Shown here one piece after another: positions 1 to 5,525 of a DNA stretch of 5,525 nt. The stretch is from SIG603 sp963611165. GTDB taxonomy: Bacteria > Bacillota > Clostridia > Oscillospirales > Acutalibacteraceae. The notes under the pieces are model-generated. The model had not been told where the DNA came from and ran no database searches. It was given only the letters and a program-made list of their open reading frames with translations. Both the position numbers and the translations under genes were made by a program. Every line of letters begins with the position of its first letter. Positions within the stretch are counted from its first letter, which is position 1. The DNA is taken from positions 1 to 5,525 of the forward strand of contig CAVDQG010000094.1 in the NCBI GenBank assembly GCA_963611165.1, given 5' to 3'.

Positions 1-57
1 GGACTTCACGATTTGGAGCTTGATTTAGCCGTTAAAAAAGTCGGTGAAGCACAATGA
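1..57 (+). CDS. 3' end of an unidentified gene (partial)
   Basis: Frame 1 is open from the window edge and encodes 18 residues ending in KKVGEAQ before a TGA at 55-57. The stop overlaps the start of the next gene in an ATGA arrangement (4-base overlap), which usually means one operon and translational coupling. The tail is too short to name a family. Since the coupled partner is a NADAR protein, the missing gene could be an ADP-ribosyl-transferring toxin, another ADP-ribose-processing enzyme or an R-M subunit. That is inference from context only. Confidence 0.55.
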   Translation, partial: GLHDLELDLAVKKVGEAQ

Positions 58-527
58 AAATAGTTTGCTTTCACAACCCGAATGAGGATAACGGATATTT
101 AAGCAATTGGTATCCGAGCAGGTTTACAAAAAATGACATAACCTTTTCCTCAATGGAACAATATATGATGTACAAGAAGGCTGTGTGCTTTGGTGATAAG
201 GACACGGCAGATAAAATACTTGCGACTGATGATGTTGCCGAAATTAAAGCTCTTGGCAGGCTGGTCGCAAATTATAACGAAAGCCACTGGAACGGTGTTC
301 GTCAAATCGTTGTTTTTGAAGGGCTGCTTGCAAAGTTTTCTCAAAATGAGGACTTGAAGAAACAGCTTAAAGCAACAGAAAATTGTATTTTGGCTGAATG
401 CGCAGTCAAGGACAAAATATGGGGTATCGGCCTGTCGATGAAAGACCCGAAAAGGCTTGAAATTGAAAAGTGGAACGGACAAAATCTGCTTGGATATGCC
501 CTTATGATGGTGCGTGAACGGCTGTAA
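54..527 (+). CDS. NADAR / YbiA-family protein (ADP-ribose-related N-glycosidase)
   Basis: A 157-residue protein, the usual length for a single NADAR (YbiA, DUF1768) domain. Family hallmarks visible in order are LSNWYP (16-21), SSMEQYMMYKKA (32-43) with the conserved Glu35, the LGR-x-V-x-NY stretch (68-74) followed by W79 and R83, LAE (113-115), D120, WGIG (123-126), and the closing N-LLG-x-ALMMVR block (144-154). From family knowledge, NADAR enzymes cleave N-glycosidic bonds of ADP-ribose-like compounds. Examples include riboflavin-pathway intermediates for YbiA-type members and ADP-ribosylated guanine in DNA for members paired with DarT-type toxins. The ATG at 54 is supported by full family coverage, a weak upstream GGTGAAG and the ATGA overlap with the preceding gene. 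The protein is cytosolic, with no signal peptide or membrane segment. Its neighbours (restriction specificity fragment, recombinase) favour a defence or antitoxin role over metabolism. The exact substrate cannot be read from sequence. Confidence 0.88.
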   Translation: MKIVCFHNPNEDNGYLSNWYPSRFTKNDITFSSMEQYMMYKKAVCFGDKDTADKILATDDVAEIKALGRLVANYNESHWNGVRQIVVFEGLLAKFSQNEDLKKQLKATENCILAECAVKDKIWGIGLSMKDPKRLEIEKWNGQNLLGYALMMVRERL

Positions 528-545
528 TCGCCTTTTGCTTGGGAA

Positions 546-554
546 CAGCGTAAG
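546..554 (+). repeat. Left copy of 9-bp direct repeat CAGCGTAAG at the hsdS cassette edge
   Basis: CAGCGTAAG encodes Gln-Arg-Lys of WEQRKL at the start of the HsdS half. The same nine bases recur in the same frame at 1050-1058 in HQRK. Such conserved QRK-coding stretches are plausible crossover points for hsdS shuffling. The repeat could also reflect only the shared protein motif. Confidence 0.5.
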
Positions 555-1094
555 TTGGGGGAAGTAGGCACAACTTATACAGGATTATCTGGAAAAACAG
601 CAGATGATTTTGGACACGGAGAAGCAAGTTTTATTACTTATATGAATGTATTCTCACATCCCGTAGCTAATTCTGAGATGGTTGAGCATGTTGAAATAGA
701 TAATAAACAACGAGAAGTTCAAGTAGGTGATGTGTTCTTCACAACATCTTCTGAAACACCAGAGGAAGTTGGAATGTCCAGTGTTTTAAAGGAAAAACAC
801 GGTGTTACATACCTGAATAGTTTCTGCTTTGGCTTTAGACCGAACGTGAAATTTGATTTAGATTATCTTGCCTATATGCTTCGTTCAGAACCTACAAGAA
901 GTCAGATTAAAATTCTGGCACAGGGAATTTCGAGATTTAATATTTCTAAAAACAAGATGATGGATATTAACATCCAAGTGCCAAATTTGGAAGAACAGGC
1001 TATGGTAGGTGCTTATTTTCGCAACCTCGACCACCTTATCACCCTTCATCAGCGTAAGCCGACTTTTAATGTTGGAGAGTATTATGCTGAATAA
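555..1094 (+). CDS. hsdS: Type I restriction specificity subunit HsdS, single target-recognition half (probable silent cassette)
   Basis: HsdS similarity starts at about 534, before any start codon, with residues FAWEQRKLGEV, the conserved opening of an HsdS half. It continues through one target-recognition domain, including YMNVFSHP, VQVGDVFFTTSSETPEE and the Q-ISRFNISKNKMMDI-I-VP block. It ends in the conserved dimer helix, NLEEQAMVGAYFRNLDHLITLHQRK. Full HsdS proteins are about 380-450 residues with two such halves, and they choose the DNA target of the HsdM/HsdR complex. Here only about 180-190 residues remain. The frame is bounded on the left by the NADAR stop codon at 525-527, and after QRK it runs through 11 unrelated residues to a TAA overlapping the recombinase start. 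The TTG at 555 is the first possible start. It lies inside the conserved motif with only GGGAA upstream, so expression on its own is doubtful. I read it as a donor cassette for hsdS switching. A simple pseudogene, or a half-length HsdS acting as a dimer, are alternatives. Confidence 0.82.
   Translation: MGEVGTTYTGLSGKTADDFGHGEASFITYMNVFSHPVANSEMVEHVEIDNKQREVQVGDVFFTTSSETPEEVGMSSVLKEKHGVTYLNSFCFGFRPNVKFDLDYLAYMLRSEPTRSQIKILAQGISRFNISKNKMMDINIQVPNLEEQAMVGAYFRNLDHLITLHQRKPTFNVGEYYAE
1050..1058 (+). repeat. Right copy of 9-bp direct repeat CAGCGTAAG at the hsdS cassette edge
   Basis: This copy encodes QRK of LITLHQRK, the end of the HsdS conserved helix. Immediately after it HsdS similarity stops (PTFNVGEYYAE follows), so the repeat coincides with a real homology breakpoint. 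That supports it as a recombination boundary. Confidence 0.5.
1074..1079 (+). promoter_or_regulatory. Ribosome binding site for the recombinase
   Basis: GGAGAG lies 4 bases before the ATG at 1084. This supports that start over the GTG at 1009 and the ATG at 1069, which itself overlaps the site's spacing region. Confidence 0.55.
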
Positions 1095-2010
1095 CATAAA
1101 CGAAACAGATTTGTTTTACGAGTATTACGCTCAATGGATTATGGTGTATAAAGAGGGGGCGATAAGAAAGGTCACGATGGATAAGTATTTACTTACGCAG
1201 TCCTGGATAAAGCAATTAGCTCCGGAGCTGAAGTTATGTGAACTGTCAAGAATGACTTATCAGAAGCTGTTAAATGATTATGCTCAGTCACATGAAAGAC
1301 AAACGACGATGGATTTCCATCACCAACTAAAAGGAGCAATCCTGGATGCTGTTGATGAAGGTCTTATAGAAAGAGACCCTACCCGAAAGGCCATTATCAA
1401 AGGTAAAAAACCACGGCACAAAAAAATCAAATACCTTAATCAATTCGAATTGCATAAATTGTTGTCAAATTTGGATTTGGGACAAGAGATAAATTGGGAT
1501 TGGTTTATTTTATTGGTCGCAAAAACAGGAATGAGGTTTTCCGAAGCATTAGCGATAACACCTAAAGATTTTGATTTTTCTAAACAATCATTATCGATTA
1601 ACAAGACGTGGGATTATAAAGGCAATGGCGGTTTTATGCCGACCAAAAATCAGTCGTCAATCAGAAAAATACAGATTGATTGGCAGTTGATAATTCAGTT
1701 TTCCACGCTTGTTAAAAACCTGCCTGAAGATAAGCCGATATTTATTTCAGGCAAAGTGTATAACTCGACTGTCAACGATATACTTACAAGGCATTGCACG
1801 AAGGCAGAAATACCGGTTATTTCTGTTCATGGGTTAAGGCATACACACGCATCTTTGCTTTTGTTTGCAGGCGTTTCGATAGCAAGTGTTGCACAAAGAT
1901 TAGGGCATTCAAGTATGACAACAACGCAAAAAACCTATCTCCACATTATTCAGGAGCTTGAAAATAAGGATGTGGATTTGGTAATGCGTTCATTATCAAG
2001 CTTGAATTAA
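1084..2010 (+). CDS. Tyrosine recombinase/integrase, likely hsdS-shuffling invertase
   Basis: A 308-residue tyrosine recombinase, the typical length for XerC/Tn916-Int-like and hsdS-associated enzymes. The N-terminal core-binding (SAM-like) domain covers about residues 8-100. The catalytic domain covers about 115-290 and keeps the full active site: R151 in TGMRFSEAL, K188 in PTKNQSS, H249 and R252 in HGLRHTHAS, H275 in RLGHSS, and the nucleophile Y285 in TQKTYLH. It should cut and rejoin DNA at short repeated sites through a 3'-phosphotyrosine. The start at 1084 is chosen for the GGAGAG just upstream and because residue 1 begins the family-like N-terminus. It overlaps the HsdS fragment stop by 11 bases, so expression is probably coupled. 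Adjacency to a headless hsdS half points to restriction-specificity switching. An integrase for a larger element is the main alternative, and no excisionase gene is visible. Confidence 0.92.
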   Translation: MLNNINETDLFYEYYAQWIMVYKEGAIRKVTMDKYLLTQSWIKQLAPELKLCELSRMTYQKLLNDYAQSHERQTTMDFHHQLKGAILDAVDEGLIERDPTRKAIIKGKKPRHKKIKYLNQFELHKLLSNLDLGQEINWDWFILLVAKTGMRFSEALAITPKDFDFSKQSLSINKTWDYKGNGGFMPTKNQSSIRKIQIDWQLIIQFSTLVKNLPEDKPIFISGKVYNSTVNDILTRHCTKAEIPVISVHGLRHTHASLLLFAGVSIASVAQRLGHSSMTTTQKTYLHIIQELENKDVDLVMRSLSSLN

Positions 2011-2041
2011 CGATAACAGCTTATGCTGATGAAGGGGTAAG

Positions 2042-2077
2042 TAACCGCTGATTAAGGAATGCAATTATCAGCGGTTA
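2042..2077. terminator. Inverted repeat between convergent genes, probable bidirectional terminator
   Basis: TAACCGCTGAT (2042-2052) and ATCAGCGGTTA (2067-2077) form a perfect 11-bp stem with a 14-base loop. It sits 31 bases after the recombinase stop and 34 bases after the polymerase stop. Placement between converging genes fits a shared terminator. T-runs on either side are weak (TTATCTAACTATT on +), so termination may be modest. A recombinase or protein-binding site is an alternative. Confidence 0.55.
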
Positions 2078-2111
2078 TCTAACTATTGTCCTTTGCATGC
2101 TCTCAAACTTA

Positions 2112-5100
2112 TCAATACGGAAGATAGTCATCGTCATATAAATCATAGTCAACATCCGGTATATCGGTATAACCGCTGTTTAACGCCCCTATATTGACAT
2201 TAGTATTGTTGGTTGTGGCCTCAGTATTGACGACCGCAGATGTTCCTACGCAGGAAGAACCAATATCATTTGTTTTTGAATCAAACTTTTCGAAGAATTC
2301 GTCGATATCTTCAAAATCCGAGCTATCCGGAATATCCCCGTCATAAATTTCAATTGTTCTCGAACAGTTGATACTGTCGTAATCATCCTCGGCATAAGGA
2401 TTGTCATAATAAGGAGAATTCAGTGACTCGTTGAGCAATTCTTCGTTTTCATCGTCAAAATACATTCGGATTCCGTCGACTTCAAGATATCTTTCCGGCT
2501 TGGTCTCAATTTCCGAGGCAGTAATAGATGATATGCACGGTGTGGTGTTGTTTACATCAGACTCATTATCCTTTAATTCAGTTTCGAGGTTTTTAACTTC
2601 GGAAACAGGACTTAAAGATACAATTCTTTCAAGAGTATCCTTTAAAACATCGAGTGGCAAAATCTTTTTAATATAGCTCTTCTCACTGAGCTTGTCCCAT
2701 GTTTTGCGAGAAAAAACATGACTCGGACAATCGTTTATTGACTGGAGCCACTCAACTTTTTGCATAACATTAAGTCCCGGTGTATTAAGGTAAGGTATAT
2801 CCCACATACCTGCACGATAACCGGCAATGCAGTCTCGAAAACATTTCCATCGGTAATTTTCGTTCTCTCGAGGACCTGATGCAACACCGGCTGATACACA
2901 CTCAATGTCATTAAAGAATCTTAACCAATCTGCAACAGTACGCAAACATTGCTGCTTGTCCGCAACCGCTTTATAAAGAAGATACTCGGCATTATCTTTA
3001 AACGGTACTGTTTCAATATGAGCAACCTCATATTTTTCGCCGTCAATTTCAATCCACTCAGTAGCAAGTGACTCTCTTAACGGCTTTCGCTTCATGTCAA
3101 AGTCCATGGACAAGTTTTTTAAATGTGAGGATTCCGTATAGGGGCAGTTCGACTTTTGCATTTCGGACAGTAAAGTGTACTGCTTGTATGTAACGGCTAT
3201 TTTTCCGGTTCTACTTACGACGCTCAAAATATATGCCTTGCGATTTGCATAAGATTCTTTTGGTAAGTCGGGGTTTTCGGAACCGGCACCATTACGCGCG
3301 ATTACGCCGCCGAGAACATTGTGCTCAGGGTCAGCAACTGTTAGACTTGCGTTACCACGGGTAGTTAAGTTAAGCAGGTCAGTTTGCTCGTGTTTAACTT
3401 CCCACACTTTTGGATTAGCATCATCGGTTATTAGGGCTCGTGATTCGGTAAGATATTCACGCAATCCAAAAAGTGGAAGGACATTAAATTCTTCAAATGG
3501 CATATCCGTAATTAAGCCATCGGTTGTAGCACTGTATACATGATAACCGCTCTTGTGTATACCGCAAAATGATGCAAACAATACGCTGCGAGTAAACGAT
3601 GTGATAAGCGCCGCCGAGACATTATTGGTTATCAAACTCTCAGCGTTATTTAATCTTGTCTTATTCGGGCTGTACATGTCGTGCACATTTTGAGCAATTT
3701 TGCCGTAAAGTGAGTTGATTATAAATTTATACAGCTTTGCCGCAAGGCAATTTTTACCGTGGGCTTTTGCAGCATCGGAACGAGCTTTGACAAGCTCTGT
3801 AACAATGCGACGATACGGGTAAACCGTTTTGCCTAAATTATCCTTTAAAACATTAGCAACGACACCGTTAACAACTGTTATTTCGGCACCCATTTTTAAT
3901 GCAACATAAAGCTCAGGGCCGGAACAGTATACAGGCGTATCCTCGATAAGAGGATAACACGGAGCTTTATCATCATTTTCGCTATTACGCTTTAGATTAG
4001 GGAACAAACAATTAGGCGGAAAGCGATATGTAACCCGTGCAAATAATGGCAACATAGGATTTTCCCTGCCGTCAACAATGAAATCGTCGAGGGTAAGCAC
4101 ATAATTTTTTGGCAACATATGTGCAATAGGATTACTATAATCTATCGCCGGAACCAGCATCATAGCCGTAGGATAAGCACTGCAAATGTCAAGGTCAAAG
4201 GTTTGGCGACCGTGATGCACATCAACAGAAAAGCAAGCATTGCATCCGCCGGTATAAGACAACGAACCAAACCGTTGAACTGTTTCGGCAGCATCATTGA
4301 TTGGGAAACGAACACTGTTGCGAGCAAATTGGTTTTGTAGTGTTAATCGCAATTTATTGTTTACTTCTTTGACACCGGAATATATTTTGTGGTAATCAAT
4401 AATATTAGAGCAGTCCAAATCCTTGCTTATAAAATACTGTGCAACTTTGCAAGCGGCCGATGTTACGGTACATGGTATACTGCGATTTATACCCCAAATA
4501 CGGCTTTGGAAAATGAGAATGTTGTTATTAACCGAACAAGCGTATTGCAAGTACTTGAGTGGACAAAAAGCAAGGTATTTGTCGAGCAGACGCTTGAAAT
4601 TACCCTCAAATCCCTTGATGTTAAAATCATACTGATAACAGTTGCAATAGTTGCCGTAAATCTCGGGAACACTGTTGTCGTTACCGCAACAATTAAGGCA
4701 AACAGCATCACGGATGTCGATGTTTAACAGATAGCAATGATTCCAACCGCTGGATACATAAGAGCTTACAAAATGGTTAAAGGATTGAGAAGTAAATATA
4801 CCATGATGTAAATCAGTTATAATATTACTGTGCAACTTTAAGAAGTTAGAACTGTATTTTCTGACGGTATCGACCGACGAGAAAAATTTCAAGCCAAAAT
4901 TCAGCAATAAAGTTATAGGAATACAGTCATGAGATTTATAATCACAAGTAGTTTTAACGAGCGTATAAATAGTAGAGTTTAGCTTAGGAAGATTGTCCTT
5001 AGGGATAGATGTCGCAACATTACGGTTGCAATCAAAATAGAAAGCAGCATGGGCTTGAGCATCTTTAAACGCTGTAGAGCTACAGACCTTAGGCTTACCG

Positions 5101-5495
5101 GATGGTGTAAGATAGGGAATATATTCAAAGGATATAACTTTGCGACGGTCGTAACAGGCAGATAACATAAAGCAATCAAGAAAACGTCCAAGCAAATAAT
5201 CAATGCTGAGATTACAAACAACATCATCAAAGACAAAGAAGATAGCGGTTAGAACATAGTCGTCAATAACAACACTAAAGTTGTAGCTAATAACATTATC
5301 GGGTTGACCGACCCAGAAAGGCTCGGCACGAATCAGAAGTCTATGCTCAGATGAGCGCATAAGAGATAAACTATCAGGCAAGTTGATTTCAAAATCAGTA
5401 AGAGAGGTGGAGTCTGAAGAGATGGGAGCAACAGAAGAACTACATCCACCCCCATCCCTTGAATTTACCATAACGGTTTTTGGGGGTGTGCCCAA
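2112..5495 (-). CDS. Family B DNA polymerase of the protein-primed/pipolin/linear-plasmid type (DNA_pol_B_2-like)
   Basis: Read from the TTG at 5495, the protein has 1127 residues. Polymerase signatures occur in the correct order: YTGG (414-417, the exo/pol linker YxGG), motif A FDLDICSAYP (433-442, metal Asp436), motif B KFIINSLYG (590-598), motif C YSATTDG (654-660, metal Asp659) and KxY K753-A-Y755. Spacing A to B to C (154 and 69 residues) is close to that of phage phi29 polymerase. Such enzymes replicate small linear plasmids, phages or integrated elements, with a protein primer or with none. The exonuclease region (about 250-360) lacks recognisable catalytic acidic motifs. The first 250 residues are unfamiliar. 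After about 960 comes a disordered-looking, strongly acidic tail ending DDDYLPY. At 1127 residues it is far longer than phi29 polymerase (575). The start is unresolved: the frame is open to 5525 (so it may be 5'-partial), and an ATG at 5471 is the first ATG but has no clear ribosome site. No terminal-protein gene is visible. Confidence 0.9.
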   Translation of the reverse strand: MGTPPKTVMVNSRDGGGCSSSVAPISSDSTSLTDFEINLPDSLSLMRSSEHRLLIRAEPFWVGQPDNVISYNFSVVIDDYVLTAIFFVFDDVVCNLSIDYLLGRFLDCFMLSACYDRRKVISFEYIPYLTPSGKPKVCSSTAFKDAQAHAAFYFDCNRNVATSIPKDNLPKLNSTIYTLVKTTCDYKSHDCIPITLLLNFGLKFFSSVDTVRKYSSNFLKLHSNIITDLHHGIFTSQSFNHFVSSYVSSGWNHCYLLNIDIRDAVCLNCCGNDNSVPEIYGNYCNCYQYDFNIKGFEGNFKRLLDKYLAFCPLKYLQYACSVNNNILIFQSRIWGINRSIPCTVTSAACKVAQYFISKDLDCSNIIDYHKIYSGVKEVNNKLRLTLQNQFARNSVRFPINDAAETVQRFGSLSYTGGCNACFSVDVHHGRQTFDLDICSAYPTAMMLVPAIDYSNPIAHMLPKNYVLTLDDFIVDGRENPMLPLFARVTYRFPPNCLFPNLKRNSENDDKAPCYPLIEDTPVYCSGPELYVALKMGAEITVVNGVVANVLKDNLGKTVYPYRRIVTELVKARSDAAKAHGKNCLAAKLYKFIINSLYGKIAQNVHDMYSPNKTRLNNAESLITNNVSAALITSFTRSVLFASFCGIHKSGYHVYSATTDGLITDMPFEEFNVLPLFGLREYLTESRALITDDANPKVWEVKHEQTDLLNLTTRGNASLTVADPEHNVLGGVIARNGAGSENPDLPKESYANRKAYILSVVSRTGKIAVTYKQYTLLSEMQKSNCPYTESSHLKNLSMDFDMKRKPLRESLATEWIEIDGEKYEVAHIETVPFKDNAEYLLYKAVADKQQCLRTVADWLRFFNDIECVSAGVASGPRENENYRWKCFRDCIAGYRAGMWDIPYLNTPGLNVMQKVEWLQSINDCPSHVFSRKTWDKLSEKSYIKKILPLDVLKDTLERIVSLSPVSEVKNLETELKDNESDVNNTTPCISSITASEIETKPERYLEVDGIRMYFDDENEELLNESLNSPYYDNPYAEDDYDSINCSRTIEIYDGDIPDSSDFEDIDEFFEKFDSKTNDIGSSCVGTSAVVNTEATTNNTNVNIGALNSGYTDIPDVDYDLYDDDYLPY
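5454..5468. repeat. Direct repeat copy 1, ATCCCTTGAATTTAC
   Basis: It matches 5496-5510 (ATCCCTTGATTTTAC) at 14 of 15 positions, offset by 42 bases. On the - strand both copies read in the polymerase frame as V-K/N-SRD. It could be a duplicated recombination or protein-binding site, or a small coding duplication. Confidence 0.55.
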
Positions 5496-5520
5496 ATCCC
5501 TTGATTTTACGGGCTTTTTT
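5490..5520 (+). terminator. Terminator-like hairpin with T6 run on the + strand
   Basis: GCCCAAATC (5490-5498) pairs with GATTT...GGGC (5503-5507 and 5511-5514) around a CCTT loop and a 3-base TAC bulge, followed by six T (5515-5520). This is the shape of a rho-independent terminator read rightwards. No + strand gene precedes it nearby. It could stop antisense transcription across the polymerase gene, or instead be a structured recombination site. Confidence 0.4.
5496..5510. repeat. Direct repeat copy 2, ATCCCTTGATTTTAC
   Basis: Second copy of the 15-bp imperfect repeat. It also forms the loop and inner stem of the terminator-like hairpin at 5490-5520, so it may belong to a structured site at the edge of the polymerase locus. 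Confidence 0.5.
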
Positions 5521-5525
5521 GATGC

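Noticed and set aside
150..571. Minus-strand open frames opposite the NADAR gene
   Set aside because: They are shadows of a well-supported gene, with no recognisable motifs or start signals.
1009..1083. Longer recombinase start at GTG 1009 (or ATG 1069)
   Set aside because: The extra residues are the HsdS helix read in another frame, and the ribosome site GGAGAG points to the ATG at 1084.
2017..2028. Small palindrome CAGC-TTAT-GCTG after the recombinase stop
   Set aside because: A 4-bp stem is too short to support as a terminator or site, and the 11-bp stem just downstream is a better candidate.
4389..4727. Plus-strand open frames of 70-112 codons inside the polymerase gene (also 2431-2676, 3319-3543, 4119-4340)
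   Set aside because: They lie antisense to conserved polymerase coding sequence, with composition and residues typical of shadow frames.
5488..5525. Possible GTG-started + strand coding frame running out of the window
   Set aside because: Only 12 codons are visible, with no family signal. The overlapping hairpin with its T-run explains the sequence at least as well.
1..5525. tRNA, rRNA, CRISPR array, riboswitch or insertion-sequence ends
   Set aside because: No cloverleaf, regular repeat-spacer pattern, transposase gene or matching terminal inverted repeats were seen by eye on either strand.

Overview
The base composition is AT-rich. The hsdS/tyrosine-recombinase pairing and codon style suggest a low-GC Bacillota genome, perhaps a gut-type Clostridia, but nothing here fixes the species. 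The window reads as an accessory region of defence and mobile-element genes. No housekeeping gene, rRNA, tRNA or CRISPR array was seen.

Left part (1-2010, all + strand, tightly packed): the last 18 codons of an unidentified gene overlap by 4 bases (ATGA) a complete NADAR/YbiA-type gene. NADAR proteins act on ADP-ribose-type N-glycosides, and some reverse ADP-ribosylation of guanine in DNA in toxin-antitoxin or anti-phage systems. Directly after its stop codon, in the same frame, begins a type I restriction specificity (HsdS) sequence. It consists of one target-recognition half with no proper N-terminus, and it stops just after the conserved QRK. A 9-bp direct repeat (CAGCGTAAG) marks both ends of this half. 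Its 3' end overlaps a full tyrosine recombinase with all six catalytic residues. This is the layout of a phase-variable hsdS shuffling locus: a silent recognition-domain cassette beside the enzyme that would move it. The expressed hsdM/hsdS/hsdR genes are not in the window.

Middle (2011-2111): a short convergent gap holds a perfect 11-bp inverted repeat, probably a two-way terminator.

Right part (2112-5525, - strand): one very large gene encodes a family B DNA polymerase of the protein-primed/organellar-plasmid/pipolin type (DNA_pol_B_2-like). Polymerase motifs A, B and C, YxGG and KxY are all in order. The exonuclease region looks inactive and carries a cysteine cluster. Motif C is the variant TTDG. 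A long acidic C-terminal tail ends in DDDYLPY, which resembles the partner-binding tip of bacterial single-stranded DNA-binding protein (SSB). The gene's start is not settled, because the reading frame stays open to the window edge, where there are short direct repeats and overlapping hairpins.

Taken together (inference), the window may be part of a self-replicating integrated element in which a PolB replicates the element and a restriction/ADP-ribose module is cargo. Alternatively it may be the boundary between an hsdS shuffling locus and a separate polB element.
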